NCBI GenBank assembly: GCA_020829485.1
Contig: JAIVFU010000029.1
Coordinates: forward strand, 12,411-76,410
Direction: 5' to 3'
DNA from: Nostoc sp. CHAB 5834
GTDB taxonomy: Bacteria; Cyanobacteriota; Cyanobacteriia; Cyanobacteriales; Nostocaceae
Length of the DNA: 64,000 nt
Shown here: piece by piece, positions 37,948 through 48,101 of the stretch
How the letters are laid out: each line of letters starts with the position of its first letter
How positions within the stretch are numbered: position 1 is the first letter of the stretch
Made by a program: the position numbers and the translations under genes
The notes under the pieces: model-generated
What the model was told of the DNA's origin: nothing
Database searches by the model: none
Seen by the model: only the letters and a program-made list of their open reading frames with translations

Positions 37948-38217
37948 CCCGCCCAGAACTTAAGTTCTGGGCTAATAGCTGAAGTCCACTTAAGTGGACT
38001 GAAATTTTCCCTACAGCAGATTGCGCTCTAATCCAATACACGTAGAGACGTAGCACTGCTACGTCTCTACAAGGTTTTGGGTTTTATGTATGTACTTCAT
38101 TTACCTGAAATCTGCTGTAACACAAAGAGTTTAGCCATTAAAATCGCTTAAAATCTTATATTTAGTCCTCTTGAGAGGACTTTAGCTATTAGCCTCGGAA
38201 TTTATTCCCAGGCGGGT
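37948..38217. repeat. MITE-like element, family B core, copy 3, interrupted
   Basis: It begins cccgcccagaacttaagttc and agtccacttaagtggact and ends gtcctcttgagaggac, tttagctattagcc, ggaatttattcc, aggcggg, the same modules as the copies at 2286 and 11305. The centre is occupied by a second element with its own ends (38013-38118). The outer gtgtcaacttaa ends are missing. Confidence 0.6.
38013..38118. repeat. Nested MITE-like element, family I
   Basis: The ends acagcagatt and aaatctgctgt are inverted copies. Inside, gtagagacgtagca and tgctacgtctctac (38042-38070) form a near-perfect 29-base hairpin. It lies in the middle of the family B copy. Confidence 0.55.
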
Positions 38218-38256
38218 TAACAACGAAGCGGAAGATTTATTTGATGTTGGTAATGA

Positions 38257-38396
38257 TATAGCGGTTCTCGCTTGGGTGCAGCACAGTTTTGACCTCACTT
38301 CCTTTAAGGAGAGAGGCTTTGAATCTTACTCCCCAACGCTAGAAGGGAAGGGGCTGGGGGTTAGGTCTGTATTCCATGCAATTGGGAACCGCTATA
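38257..38396. repeat. MITE-like element, family F
   Basis: The ends tatagcggttctc and ggaaccgctata are inverted copies; the second arms gcttgggtgca and tgcaattggg also pair roughly. A solitary end (tatagcggttcc) is at 2240-2251. Non-coding. Confidence 0.6.
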
Positions 38397-38906
38397 AGCC
38401 TTAAAAAGGAGCAAATTAAGCCACTCAATAAAGTTGTAGAAAAATCCACACCGATGCCTTGAAAAGTTGAGCTACATCTGGGGAGATTGATTCTTGCTAC
38501 ACACTGGTATCTCATGCAGGTAAACCCGGAAGCACGAGACTTTTCGCTTTTGGCCTCGGTTTTTTAGGCGGGTTAGGGGATCTCATCTGCGTAAATCCTA
38601 TTAGTATTATCGCTATCCTATCGTTGATGAACAACACTAATAGCTTAGGTCTAGCCCGTCGTAGAGATTGCTGCAATATTACCATTTGGTAAAGTCCGTT
38701 CAGAACAGTGTTTTCGTTTTAAATTAGGAAATAGGTAATGGATTAAACTATCACCAATTACCAATCCAAAATTGCCAATGGAGATACACGCGGATATACG
38801 CCCAGAATGTTTGGATAATTAGGGACTAGGGAACATTCCAATACCCAGTCCCCAATCCCCAGTCCCCAAGCCCTAAACTAAAAATCAAAATTCCAAAATT
38901 ATAAAG
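38397..38906. other. Spacer upstream of clpB
   Basis: About 510 bp without a credible gene. A CIRCE-type heat-shock operator (TTAGCACTC/GAGTGCTAA) was looked for and not seen. It must contain the clpB promoter. Confidence 0.4.
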
Positions 38907-41576
38907 ATGCAACCTACAGATCCAAATAAATTTACTGATAAAGCCTGGGAAGGAATTGTTAAATCTCAGGATATAGTTCGTGCTTATCAACAACAGCAGC
39001 TAGATGTTGAACATTTAATTATTGCCCTGTTAGAAGAACCCACTAGTCTAGCAATACGTATCCTGGCTCGATCTGAAGTCGATCCAATCCGCTTTCAACA
39101 GCAGTTAGAAGCCTTTATCCAACGTCAGCCGAAAGTTGGTAAAAGCGATCAACTCTACCTTAGCCGGAGTTTAGATGTTTTACTAGACCGAGCCGAGGAA
39201 GCTAAAACCAGGATGAAAGATTCCTACATTTCGGTGGAACACATACTTTTGGCCTTTGCTGAAGACGATCGCGTTGGACGAAAGATACTCAAAGGCTTTG
39301 GTGCGGATGCAGCTAAACTAGAAGCTGCTATCAAAACCATTCGCGGTAGCCAAAAGGTGACAGATCAAAGCCCAGAATCGCGTTATGAAGCCTTACAAAA
39401 ATTTGGCAGAGATTTGACAGAACAGGCAAAAGCTGGAAAACTCGACCCAGTGATTGGGCGGGATGACGAAATTCGCCGGGTAATTCAAGTCTTGTCTCGT
39501 CGTAGCAAAAATAACCCTGTATTGATTGGTGAACCTGGGGTAGGTAAAACTGCGATCGCAGAAGCTTTAGCACAACGAATGGTTAACGGTGACGTTCCCG
39601 AATCCCTAAAAAACCGCCAACTCATATCTTTAGATATGGGTAGTTTGATTGCTGGGGCAAAATATCGGGGTGAATTTGAAGACCGTCTAAAATCTGTTCT
39701 CCGGGAAGTTACGGAATCTAATGGTCAAATTGTCCTGTTTATTGACGAATTGCATACCGTAGTCGGCACAGGTTCCAATCAACAAGGAGCAATGGATGCC
39801 GGAAATCTGCTCAAACCAATGCTGGCGCGGGGAGAACTGCGTTGTATTGGTGCTACTACCCTCGACGAGTTCCGCAAACACATTGAGAAAGACGCTGCCC
39901 TAGAACGCCGCTTTCAGCAAGTATTTGTCGATCAGCCAAGTGTGGAAAATACTATTTCCATTCTCCGGGGATTAAAAGAACGCTACGAAGTGCATCACAA
40001 CGTCAAAATTTCTGATTCGGCGTTGGTAGCAGCGGCAACCCTGTCAGCGCGTTACATTAGCGATCGCTTCTTACCAGATAAAGCCATTGACTTGGTAGAT
40101 GAGGCCGCAGCACAGTTAAAAATGGAGATTACCTCCAAACCAGCCGAGTTGGAAACCATTGATCGCCGCCTCATGCAGTTAGAAATGGAAAAGCTGTCAT
40201 TAGCTGGCGAAGAAAAGGGTACTCCCCAAACAAAAGAACGTTTGGAGCGAATTGAGCAAGAAATTGCCAATTTAACGGAGAAACAACTAATATTTAATGA
40301 GCAATGGCAAGGTGAAAAGCAGATACTGGAGGCTATAAGCGCCTTAAAGAAAGAAGAAGATGCGCTGCGAGTGCAAATCGAACAGGCGGAACGTGCTTAT
40401 GACTTGAATAAAGCTGCCCAACTGAAATATGGCAAATTAGAAGGAGTACAACGCGATCGCGAAGCCAAAGAAGCGAACCTTTTAGAAATTCAAAACCAAG
40501 GTTCCACCTTACTGCGAGAACAAGTCACCGAAGCCGATATTGCCGAAATCGTCGCCAAATGGACAGGAATCCCCGTCAATCGCCTGTTGGAATCAGAACG
40601 GCAAAAATTACTGCAATTAGAAAGTCATTTACATCAACGAGTCATTGGGCAAGAAGAGGCTGTAGAAGCAGTAGCCGCCGCAATTCGCCGCGCCCGTGCG
40701 GGGATGAAAGATCCCTCTCGTCCCATTGGTTCATTTTTGTTCATGGGGCCCACAGGTGTGGGTAAAACCGAACTCGCCCGTGCTTTAGCTCAGTTTCTCT
40801 TTGATTCTGATGATGCATTGGTGCGCTTAGATATGTCTGAGTATATGGAAAAACACTCAGTTTCTCGGTTAGTGGGAGCGCCTCCAGGATACGTAGGCTA
40901 TGAAGAAGGCGGTCAACTTTCCGAGGCGGTTCGCCGCCGTCCTTACTCAGTGGTGCTGTTGGATGAAGTCGAAAAGGCGCACCCCGATGTGTTCAATATT
41001 TTATTGCAGGTGTTAGACGATGGGAGAATTACTGACTCTCAGGGGAGGACGGTAGATTTTCGCAACAGCGTTATTGTGATGACCAGTAACATTGGTAGCG
41101 AACATATCTTAGATGTATCTGGTGATGATTCCAAGTATGAAACGATGCAAAAGCGAGTAATGGAAAACTTGCGATCGCATTTCCGCCCAGAATTTCTCAA
41201 CCGCGTCGATGACATTATTCTCTTCCATACCTTAAATCGCACCGAAATGCGACAGATCATCCGTATTCAACTCAAGCGGGTAGAAAAGCTCCTTCGTGAG
41301 CAAAAAATCTTCTTTGAGATATCCCAATCTGCCTGTGATTACCTTGTTGAATCAGGCTACGACCCAGTTTACGGTGCCCGTCCACTCAAACGGGCAATTC
41401 AGCGAGAAGTAGAAAACCCCCTCGCCACCAAGTTATTGGAAAATACTTTTATCTCTGGAGACACGATTATCATTGATAAAAATGAAAATGGTTTGTCTTT
41501 TAGCAAAAAAGTGCTGGTGAAGGTGTCAGTGCCGCAAACTACTGTCAAGTTGGTTAAGTCAGCACCAGAATCGTAA
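38907..41576 (+). CDS. clpB: ATP-dependent disaggregase ClpB
   Basis: Hsp100 chaperone that threads aggregated proteins through a hexameric pore, working with DnaK. The 889 residues comprise a Clp_N double repeat (1 to about 150), AAA-1 (Walker A GEPGVGKT 208-215; Walker B LFIDELHT), the coiled-coil middle domain that separates ClpB from ClpA/ClpC (about 410-530), and AAA-2 (Walker A GPTGVGKT 614-621; Walker [10 protein letters not shown]) with the sensor block [15 protein letters not shown]. Pore loops KYRGEF and GYVGYE are present. Complete. A 212-bp piece of its AAA-2 coding region is duplicated at 25501-25712. Confidence 0.97.
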   Translation: MQPTDPNKFTDKAWEGIVKSQDIVRAYQQQQLDVEHLIIALLEEPTSLAIRILARSEVDPIRFQQQLEAFIQRQPKVGKSDQLYLSRSLDVLLDRAEEAKTRMKDSYISVEHILLAFAEDDRVGRKILKGFGADAAKLEAAIKTIRGSQKVTDQSPESRYEALQKFGRDLTEQAKAGKLDPVIGRDDEIRRVIQVLSRRSKNNPVLIGEPGVGKTAIAEALAQRMVNGDVPESLKNRQLISLDMGSLIAGAKYRGEFEDRLKSVLREVTESNGQIVLFIDELHTVVGTGSNQQGAMDAGNLLKPMLARGELRCIGATTLDEFRKHIEKDAALERRFQQVFVDQPSVENTISILRGLKERYEVHHNVKISDSALVAAATLSARYISDRFLPDKAIDLVDEAAAQLKMEITSKPAELETIDRRLMQLEMEKLSLAGEEKGTPQTKERLERIEQEIANLTEKQLIFNEQWQGEKQILEAISALKKEEDALRVQIEQAERAYDLNKAAQLKYGKLEGVQRDREAKEANLLEIQNQGSTLLREQVTEADIAEIVAKWTGIPVNRLLESERQKLLQLESHLHQRVIGQEEAVEAVAAAIRRARAGMKDPSRPIGSFLFMGPTGVGKTELARALAQFLFDSDDALVRLDMSEYMEKHSVSRLVGAPPGYVGYEEGGQLSEAVRRRPYSVVLLDEVEKAHPDVFNILLQVLDDGRITDSQGRTVDFRNSVIVMTSNIGSEHILDVSGDDSKYETMQKRVMENLRSHFRPEFLNRVDDIILFHTLNRTEMRQIIRIQLKRVEKLLREQKIFFEISQSACDYLVESGYDPVYGARPLKRAIQREVENPLATKLLENTFISGDTIIIDKNENGLSFSKKVLVKVSVPQTTVKLVKSAPES

Positions 41577-41607
41577 AACTTAATACACCGTCAATAAGAT
41601 GTAAATA

Positions 41608-41662
41608 AAACTAGATCGCCCTATTTTTCTGATTCGTCAGGTGAGAATGGGCGATCTAGTTT
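41608..41662 (+). terminator. Long hairpin after clpB
   Basis: The arms aaactagatcgccc (41608-41621) and gggcgatctagttt (41649-41662) are exact inverted copies with a 27-base loop, 32 bases after the clpB stop. No T-run follows, so it may stabilise the mRNA end rather than terminate. Its right arm belongs to the segment (41641-41691) duplicated at 25344-25394. Confidence 0.45.
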
Positions 41663-41775
41663 GTATTCGAGTACAGATATTACTGGGTAATAGGCTTGGA
41701 CTGATACCATTTCACTTTAATAATGATACAAATACGCTCTTTTGGAGGCTTGTCTTTGCCCATTGGTGTCAACTT

Positions 41776-41923
41776 AAGCAAAAATGCTGTCCCACAGGCC
41801 TTTTACCCCCCTTAATCCCCCCTTGGAAAGGGGGAAAAAGAAATCCAGTTCCCTCCCCTTTACAAGGGGAGGGTTAGGGTGGGGTGACGAATTGCAACAG
41901 TAGTTTATACAGCATTTCTGCTT
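41776..41923. repeat. MITE-like element, family E
   Basis: The 15-bp ends aagcaaaaatgctgt and acagcatttctgctt are inverted copies with one mismatch, and each is itself nearly palindromic. The interior has ccccccttggaaagggggaa and ctcccctttacaaggggag hairpins. It directly abuts a family B-type end (ggtgtcaacttaa, 41765-41777). Confidence 0.6.
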
Positions 41924-42036
41924 GATAGTAGTGAAATCCGAATAAAATAAAGAGGCATTCCTGACCTCAAAATAATTGAGAATCGCGGAAAATTGATCTT
42001 CAGAATTATTTCTGCAACTAAAACAGGCGCATAACC

Positions 42037-44025
42037 ATGCTAGAACAAGGTACTATCAGTATTCATACTGAGAATATTTTCCCGATCATTAAGAAATCGC
42101 TTTACTCAGATCACCAAATTTTCTTGCGGGAACTGGTATCCAACGCTGTAGACGCTATCCAAAAGCTGAAAATGGTATCCCGCGCCGGAGACTACGCTGG
42201 AGATATCGGCGAACCAGAAATTGAAATTGCCATTGACAAAGATAAGAAAACTCTTTCTATCTCCGATAATGGTATCGGGATGACCGCAGATGAAGTTAAG
42301 AAATATATCAATCAAGTTGCCTTCTCTAGTGCTGAAGAATTTATTCATAAGTATGAAGGCAAATCAGATCAACCGATAATTGGCCACTTCGGTCTTGGTT
42401 TTTATTCTTCCTTCATGGTGGCGCAAAAGGTAGAGATTGATACTCTCTCCTATCAAGAAGGGGCGCAGGCGGTTCACTGGACTTGCGATGGTTCCCCAGC
42501 TTTCACCCTAGAAGATTCGCCCCGGACAACTCGCGGCACTACTATTACTCTCAGCCTGCAAGGAGAAGAGGAGGAATTTTTAGAGTCAGCACGGATTAAG
42601 AATCTTGTCAAGACCTACTGTGATTTCTTGCCAGTACCGATAAAACTAGAAGGTGAAGTATTAAATAAGCAAAAAGCACCGTGGCGAGAGTCTCCGAGTA
42701 ATCTGAGTCAAGAAGATTATTTAGAGTTTTACCGCTACTTGTACCCTTTTCAGGAAGAACCTCTGTTGTGGGTACATTTAAATACTGACTATCCCTTTAT
42801 CATCGACGGGATTCTGTATTTCCCCAAAATGAGGCCGGATGTAGATGTTACCAAAGGGCAAATCAAGCTATTTTGCAATCAAGTTTTTGTTAGCGACAAC
42901 TGCGAAGAAATTATCCCACAATTTCTGACTCCAATGCGGGGTGTGCTTGATAGCACTGATATTCCCCTAAACGTATCGCGCAGTGCTTTGCAAGGCGATC
43001 GCACCGTGCGGAGAATCGGTGATTACATTGCTAAAAAAGTAGGCGATCGCCTCAAAGAACTTTTCCGCGATAATCGTGAACAATACATTAGCGCCTGGAA
43101 GGATCTTGGTACTTTTGTAAAATTCGGCGTTCTCAACGACGAGAAATTCAAAAAACAAATCGAAGATATCATCGTCTTCCGCACCACCGCCAAGCTGACA
43201 GAAAAAGTTGCTGCCCAAACTCCAGTAGTTGAAGTCCAGTCTTCAGACGGGGATGCTTGGCAAGATGTCACTCCCTCACCCAGTTCTGACTCAGCACCCA
43301 GCGCTCCTTACACCACACTGAAAGAGTATCTAGAACGTAACAAAGAACGTAACGAAAACCGGGTTTTCTATAGCACTGATGAAGCAACCCAAGCTACATA
43401 CATAGAACTACACAAAAATCAAGGCTTGGAAGTCCTGTTTATGGACTCCTTCATCGACACCCACTTTATCAACTTCCTAGAGCGGGAATATCAGGATATT
43501 AAGTTTACACGGGTGGACTCCGACTTAGATAATACCCTGCTGGAACAAGACAAAGCTACGGAAATTGTTGATCCGAAGACGAACAAAACTCGGAGTGAGA
43601 CTATCAAAGAGTTATTTGAGAAATCCCTCAACAAACCCAAACTCAACATCCGCACCGAAGCTTTAAAATCAGACGATCCTCATGGAACACCACCTGCGAT
43701 CGTTCTTTTACCAGAGATTCTCCGCCGGATGCGGGAAATGAACGCTATGATGATGCAGCAGCAGTCAGTAGAGTTTCCCGAAGATCACGTTTTGCTGGTG
43801 AATACTGCTCATCCGTTGATTCAAAATCTGGCAAATCTTAACCAAGGTAGTATTATTCAAGGTAACGGTGAATCGCCTACCGATCAGTTAGTGAACTTGA
43901 TTTGCCAACACGTTTACGATTTAGCGTTGATGTCTCAGAAAGGATTTGACGCTGAAGGGATGAAATCTTTCGTCGAGCGATCCAATGAGGTACTCACCAA
44001 GCTAACGGAACAAGCTAGTAAGTAA
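42037..44025 (+). CDS. htpG: Hsp90 chaperone HtpG
   Basis: Bacterial Hsp90. The 662 residues comprise an N-terminal GHKL ATPase domain with SDHQIFLRELVSNAVDAIQK (the catalytic Glu region), LSISDNGIGM and IGHFGLGFYSSFMV (ATP lid); a middle domain with DSTDIPLNVSRSALQGDR (containing the conserved Arg); and a C-terminal dimerisation domain after about residue 520. An acidic/Ser-rich insertion (about 400-425, TPSPSSDSAPSAP) lies in the middle domain, as in other cyanobacteria. The neighbouring clpB suggests a stress-protein pair, but 460 bp with a mobile-type element separate them, so they are independent units. Confidence 0.97.
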   Translation: MLEQGTISIHTENIFPIIKKSLYSDHQIFLRELVSNAVDAIQKLKMVSRAGDYAGDIGEPEIEIAIDKDKKTLSISDNGIGMTADEVKKYINQVAFSSAEEFIHKYEGKSDQPIIGHFGLGFYSSFMVAQKVEIDTLSYQEGAQAVHWTCDGSPAFTLEDSPRTTRGTTITLSLQGEEEEFLESARIKNLVKTYCDFLPVPIKLEGEVLNKQKAPWRESPSNLSQEDYLEFYRYLYPFQEEPLLWVHLNTDYPFIIDGILYFPKMRPDVDVTKGQIKLFCNQVFVSDNCEEIIPQFLTPMRGVLDSTDIPLNVSRSALQGDRTVRRIGDYIAKKVGDRLKELFRDNREQYISAWKDLGTFVKFGVLNDEKFKKQIEDIIVFRTTAKLTEKVAAQTPVVEVQSSDGDAWQDVTPSPSSDSAPSAPYTTLKEYLERNKERNENRVFYSTDEATQATYIELHKNQGLEVLFMDSFIDTHFINFLEREYQDIKFTRVDSDLDNTLLEQDKATEIVDPKTNKTRSETIKELFEKSLNKPKLNIRTEALKSDDPHGTPPAIVLLPEILRRMREMNAMMMQQQSVEFPEDHVLLVNTAHPLIQNLANLNQGSIIQGNGESPTDQLVNLICQHVYDLALMSQKGFDAEGMKSFVERSNEVLTKLTEQASK

Positions 44026-44037
44026 GAATAATTAGGA

Positions 44038-44065
44038 GTACAGACGCGATTAATCGCGTCTGTAC
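44038..44065. terminator. Perfect 28-bp palindrome after htpG
   Basis: gtacagacgcgatt and its exact complement form a 28-base palindrome 12 bases after the stop codon. The inner 20 bases share the AGACGCGA...TCGCGTCT frame with the palindrome in the family C element (25432-25451). No T-run, so it is a possible transcript end or a dispersed palindrome. Confidence 0.45.
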
Positions 44066-44185
44066 AAGAGTTAGAAGTTATTTCTCCCCCTGCTCCCTCA
44101 TCTCCCTCATCTCCTTTCCTACTTCTGTTGCCTAAGAACTAAAATGGAAAGGCTGTATTAAAATAAGAATCTGGAGATACTTGCT

Positions 44186-44422
44186 ATGTCCCGTCGCTGT
44201 GAACTAACTGGTAAGAAAGCAAATAACGCTTTTGCTGTTTCCCACTCTCACCGCCGCACTAAACGCCTTCAGCACGCTAATCTGCAAAGCAAGCGTGTTT
44301 GGTGGGAAGGCGGAAATCGTTGGGTGAAGTTAAAGCTGTCTACTAAAGCAATCAAAACCCTACAAATTAATGGGTTAGAAGCAATGGCAAAAGAAGCTGG
44401 CATTAACCTGAATCATTACTAA
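44186..44422 (+). CDS. rpmB: 50S ribosomal protein L28
   Basis: Large-subunit ribosomal protein of 78 residues, the usual length. It is basic throughout. The family start [20 protein letters not shown] and the [20 protein letters not shown] segment are diagnostic. The single Cys in RRCELTG remains, but the C..C pairs of zinc-binding L28 forms are absent. It has its own promoter region downstream of htpG and is followed by a palindromic sequence at 44476. Confidence 0.97.
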   Translation: MSRRCELTGKKANNAFAVSHSHRRTKRLQHANLQSKRVWWEGGNRWVKLKLSTKAIKTLQINGLEAMAKEAGINLNHY

Positions 44423-44475
44423 GTAATGTAGATTTTATAACCTGAGACTTTTGTAACGTCAAATACAGGTGATTT

Positions 44476-44507
44476 GTAGGGGCGCACAGCTAGCTGTCCG
44501 TCCCTAC
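44476..44507. repeat. Hairpin downstream of rpmB
   Basis: gtaggg pairs with ccctac around an inner cagctagctg palindrome. Similar gtaggggcgcac sequences occur near 2285 and 31607. Possible rpmB transcript end or dispersed repeat. Confidence 0.4.
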
Positions 44508-44510
44508 TGC

Positions 44511-45136
44511 TTATTGGATGGATCTTGAGTAGTAGGCTTTCCAATACGGTTCGGATAAGGTTTTTTTATAAAAATTGGCAGCATTTTGGATGACCACAGC
44601 TTTGAATGGTGCTGAAGTAGATTTAGTTAATTCATTGTTTGAATTGTTGATTTTGGTGAGATATGGTAATCTCATTTGAACTGATTAAGCTTTCGATTAA
44701 TTTCAACGCCTGAGAAACATTACTCAAACGAATAGCATTAGACATCTCCAGAAATTAATTATGCGTTACCTGAAACCCTTGTAGAGACGTTGCATTGCAA
44801 CGTCAAAACAATTCATTTTCGGAGATGTCTATTGGGTAGTTGCAGGCTATTGGCTGCGTTTGCTGACATCAACTCTCTCACCATATCTGCATTGATAGTT
44901 CCACTTTGAGCATAGGTTTTCAGCTTTTCTAGCTCAGTAAACTGTTGCCTGTCGATTCAACCAATAAAGAGTAAGCATCCGCAGTCAGGTTTATATCCAC
45001 CTCCCACCGGAGGAGGCATGATGTCTGCAAACGCTTGGGGGATAGCCATTGGGATTGCTGCTGCTGGAGTTGGTGTAGAACAAATTTTATTGAGTAAGCC
45101 AACTTTAGCGCTACTCGATTCCCAGCGATGGCTCAT
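44511..45136 (-). pseudogene. Multiply disrupted gene, identity unknown
   Basis: On the minus strand a protein-like reading starts at ATG 45136 (MSHRWESSSAKVGLLNKI), passes MPPPVGGGYKPDCGC, meets an in-frame TGA (44957-44959) and continues in the same frame as DRQQFTELEKLKTYAQ and MVRELMSANAANSLQLPN. There a 91-bp element (44740-44830) interrupts it. Beyond the element the frame resumes as AIRLSNVSQALKLIESLI, then needs a +1 shift near 44640 to continue as SAPFKAVVIQNAANFYKK and EPYWKAYYSRSIQ, stop at 44511. Restored, it would encode about 175 residues. I do not recognise the family. Three separate lesions show it is dead. Confidence 0.6.
44740..44830. mobile_element. 91-bp MITE, family D, inserted in a gene
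   Basis: The terminal repeats agacatctccagaaattaat and, on the other strand, agacatctccgaaaatgaat share the first ten bases exactly and most of the rest. The target is duplicated as att on both sides (gcatt|agacat...atgtct|attggg). Inside is a gttgcattgcaac palindrome. Removing the element and one att restores the host reading frame exactly. A lone end is at 56656-56670. Confidence 0.8.
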
Positions 45137-45237
45137 GCTACTACTATGTATCCACGCAATTTAAATCTGAGGATTTATCTATAAAGCATCTATCCCATGA
45201 AGGATTTTAAAAAAATATCAATAAATATTCATATAGT

Positions 45238-45379
45238 TATTTAAAGATTATGTAATCTCCGTATTCAAGCCTGACCTTGTAAAGCTGAGAACTCAACCAT
45301 TGCCGTCTATCGGAGGTGACAGAACCAAAGGAGGAATGTCATCATTAGAAGATGTACCTCTGGGCAATGAAGTCAAGTA
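45238..45379 (+). pseudogene. C-terminal gene fragment, identity unknown
   Basis: A plus-strand frame opening after a stop, with no start codon, reads LFKDYVISVFKPDLVKLRTQ then PLPSIGGDRTKGGMSSLEDV and PLGNEVK before TAG at 45377. The composition is protein-like, but nothing upstream extends it. An internal AGGAGGA-ATG would allow only a 14-residue peptide. Probably the tail of a deleted gene. Confidence 0.35.
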
Positions 45380-45501
45380 GGTGAAATATTTATTAATATT
45401 ATTAATAGGAAGTGTAAATTCAGCGTCAGGAGTCAGAAGAAATTCTTAATGGCAGGTATTTCGCATCAATATCAAATTTTTTACCAATAGAACAGAAGAT
45501 C

Positions 45502-45720
45502 ATGAAAGATAAAGAACCATCAGACTCTAAGGACTTCGTCGGAAATCTCAAAAATGGAATCTGGCTGTTTGGATTGTCATCCTGGGTATTCGGCATTACC
45601 GATCGCAGTATTGCTTCATTTGCGGATGGCTATCTATCTGCTTTGGATTTGACGCAACTATTCACAGCCGCTACCTTCTTTGTGGCGTGGCTATTTTTGA
45701 AGCCGACATCCAGAGTTTAA
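45502..45720 (+). CDS. Small membrane protein, unknown
   Basis: 72 residues. The N-terminus is hydrophilic (MKDKEPSDSKDFVGN); two hydrophobic segments follow (about residues 19-33, with IWLFGLSSWVFGI, and 48-66, with LFTAATFFVAWLFL). The short C-terminal tail is basic. Start ATG 45502 is preceded by an AGAAGA sequence. No family recognised. Its neighbours are gene relics upstream and the convergent ftsH, so context gives no clue; it could itself be part of the decayed block. Confidence 0.5.
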   Translation: MKDKEPSDSKDFVGNLKNGIWLFGLSSWVFGITDRSIASFADGYLSALDLTQLFTAATFFVAWLFLKPTSRV

Positions 45721-46042
45721 GATCAGCGATTAGTTGAGTATTTATACTCTCTTAAAGGAAATGCCCTTGACACTCGAATATGTACTGATTGTATTAAAAC
45801 AATACAATTACTTAGTATCAAAGATTTTTCTGGTTGAAGTTTGTCTTTTGCGAACTCAGTGTTGCTGGGTCGTTTCTTGCTGCTTAGTCTAAACTCCAGT
45901 AACCTACTCGCCACATTTCAACATTTCTAAAAAATTTTTCTAATTTTCCGGAATTGATTATGCTCAAGTGGTAGTCTCTATCAGACAAGCGATTTATACT
46001 GAAACTCTATAACGAAACCTTCGGGGTATATAACCCCAAATT

Positions 46043-46071
46043 AAAAGCCCGGTCATGAAGACCGGGCTTTT
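46043..46071. terminator. Bidirectional-type intrinsic terminator near ftsH
   Basis: The perfect stem aaaagcccggtc / gaccgggctttt with a five-base loop has T-rich sequence on both sides. On the minus strand it lies about 50 bases past the ftsH stop and is its likely terminator. On the plus strand it would stop any transcript from the 45502 gene. Confidence 0.85.
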
Positions 46072-46121
46072 TTGACAATTATGAGTTAGAAATTATTCTT
46101 AACTCCTAACTATTCATTAAA

Positions 46122-47963
46122 TTAGGCAAAAGCAGCAGTTGTCACATCGTTATTCGAGAGAATTTCTTGCAACTCTTCAGCGTCTACCGTTTCTTTATCA
46201 ACTAGCATTTGCGCTATCTGATCTAAAATGTGGCGGTTGCCGATTAACACTTCTTTAGCGCGTGTATAGGCTACATCCACAAGTTTACGAACTTCTTCAT
46301 CAATAGCGGCGGCGGTTTCTTCAGAGAAATCACGCTCTGACATGATATCTCGTCCCAGGAACATGTTACCTTGTTGACGACCAAGGGCGACTGGGCCTAA
46401 GCGATCGCTCATGCCAAATCTAGTTATCATCTGACGCGCAACCCGTGCAACTTGTTGTAAGTCGTTGGAAGCACCAGTGGTAACTTCTTCTTCACCAAAG
46501 ATTAATTCTTCAGCAATTCGACCACCCAAAGCCACAGCCATCTGATTTTCTAGATAAGCGCGGCTGTATAAACCTGTGTCCATCCGGTCTTCGCTGGGGG
46601 TAAACCAAGTTAAACCACCTGCGCGACCGCGAGGGATGATGCTAATCTTTTGTACTGGGTCATAGTCAGGCATCAAAGCACCAACTAAGGCGTGACCAGC
46701 TTCGTGATATGCTACCAAGGTTTTGCGCTTTTCGCTCATTACCCGGTCTTTCTTCTCTGGCCCAGCTAATACGCGGTCGATTGCGTCGTTGATTTCATCC
46801 ATTGAAATTTCAGTCAAATTCCGGCGGGCTGCCAAAATTGCGGCTTCATTGAGCAGGTTGGATAAATCTGCGCCAGTAAATCCAGGGGTACGACGGGCGA
46901 TTTTATCCAAGTCCACATCTTTCGCCAAGGTTTTGCCACGGGCGTGAACCTTAAGAATTTCGCTACGTCCGGCATAGTCGGGACGGTCTACCACAACTTG
47001 ACGGTCAAAGCGACCAGGACGCAATAAGGCTGCATCTAGGACATCAGGACGGTTGGTAGCGGCAATAATGATGATGCCAGTGTTGCCTTCAAAGCCATCC
47101 ATTTCTGTGAGCAACTGGTTGAGGGTTTGTTCCCGCTCATCGTTACCACCACCTAAACCTGCACCCCGTTGACGACCTACTGCGTCAATTTCATCGATGA
47201 AGACGATACAAGGAGCATTGGTTTTAGCTTGTTCAAACAAATCGCGGACGCGGGATGCACCCACACCTACGAACATTTCCACAAATTCTGAACCGGAGAT
47301 TGAGAAGAAGGGTACACCTGCTTCACCAGCTACGGCACGAGCTAGGAGGGTTTTACCTGTACCAGGAGGGCCAACTAACAGTACACCTTTAGGAATTTTT
47401 GCACCAACGGCGGTAAAGCGATCGGCGTTTTTCAGAAAGTCTACAACTTCGTTTAGTTCCAACTTGGCTTGGTCAATACCAGCAACATCGCCAAATGTTA
47501 CCTGAGTTTGTGGTTCCATTTGGACTCTGGCTTTGGATTTGCCAAAGTTCATCGCTTGGCTACCAGGGCCACTTTGAGCGCGACGTAGCAAGAAGAATAA
47601 GCCGACCAAAAGCAATACAGGGAAAAATAAGCTACTTAGTGCTTTAAACCAAAATCCTTCATCGGTTTGGGGCAAAACAGAAATATCAACGCCTCTAGAA
47701 GTCAAAGTATTGATCAAGTCTGGATCGTTGACTAAGGTAACAATCCGTTTAGCTGGGTCATATTTGGGTGTAACCAGTGCTGTAGAACGGTCTGCACTCA
47801 AACTGACTTTTTCTACTCTGCCTTGTTGAACTTCTTGAATAAAGCGACTATATCGCCATGTCTCTCTGCTTTGGGGTTGTTTGTCAAAAAATGCTGTTCC
47901 CAGCGCAATGACGACAATAAACAGCAGCGCGTACAGCCCTGCATTTCTCCATCTTTTATTCAC
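46122..47963 (-). CDS. ftsH: ATP-dependent zinc metalloprotease FtsH
   Basis: Membrane-anchored AAA protease; thylakoid FtsH complexes degrade photodamaged D1 during photosystem II repair. The 613 residues comprise transmembrane helix 1 (about 9-26), a lumenal/periplasmic domain, helix 2 (about 108-125), the AAA domain (Walker A GPPGTGKT 198-205; Walker [36 protein letters not shown]) and the zinc protease domain (HEAGH 420-424; second ligand region near [10 protein letters not shown]). Full length, all motifs intact. Several FtsH paralogues exist in cyanobacteria; which one this is cannot be fixed without alignment. Followed by a strong terminator. Confidence 0.96.
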   Translation of the reverse strand: MNKRWRNAGLYALLFIVVIALGTAFFDKQPQSRETWRYSRFIQEVQQGRVEKVSLSADRSTALVTPKYDPAKRIVTLVNDPDLINTLTSRGVDISVLPQTDEGFWFKALSSLFFPVLLLVGLFFLLRRAQSGPGSQAMNFGKSKARVQMEPQTQVTFGDVAGIDQAKLELNEVVDFLKNADRFTAVGAKIPKGVLLVGPPGTGKTLLARAVAGEAGVPFFSISGSEFVEMFVGVGASRVRDLFEQAKTNAPCIVFIDEIDAVGRQRGAGLGGGNDEREQTLNQLLTEMDGFEGNTGIIIIAATNRPDVLDAALLRPGRFDRQVVVDRPDYAGRSEILKVHARGKTLAKDVDLDKIARRTPGFTGADLSNLLNEAAILAARRNLTEISMDEINDAIDRVLAGPEKKDRVMSEKRKTLVAYHEAGHALVGALMPDYDPVQKISIIPRGRAGGLTWFTPSEDRMDTGLYSRAYLENQMAVALGGRIAEELIFGEEEVTTGASNDLQQVARVARQMITRFGMSDRLGPVALGRQQGNMFLGRDIMSERDFSEETAAAIDEEVRKLVDVAYTRAKEVLIGNRHILDQIAQMLVDKETVDAEELQEILSNNDVTTAAFA

Positions 47964-48101
47964 TAAGGTCTATCCTCCAGTATTTTTCGCGCGTTAGCTC
48001 TGAGCGGGCGCTTGCGCCATCGCCTAGCGTCTCTGATCACAAAGGTGATTATTAAGAATTATGTTAACTTATCTTAAGATATAACAAATTTGGTGTGGCT
48101 G

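Noticed and set aside
38397..38906. CIRCE-type heat-shock operator upstream of clpB or htpG
   Set aside because: No TTAGCACTC/GAGTGCTAA pair seen in either upstream region.
45018..45164. Plus-strand 48-codon frame with a good GGAGGA ribosome-binding-like sequence
   Set aside because: It is antisense to the disrupted minus-strand gene, whose reading is longer and continues coherently past its lesions.
45723..45914. Minus-strand 63-codon frame between the small membrane gene and ftsH
   Set aside because: No start signals or motif; probably chance in spacer.
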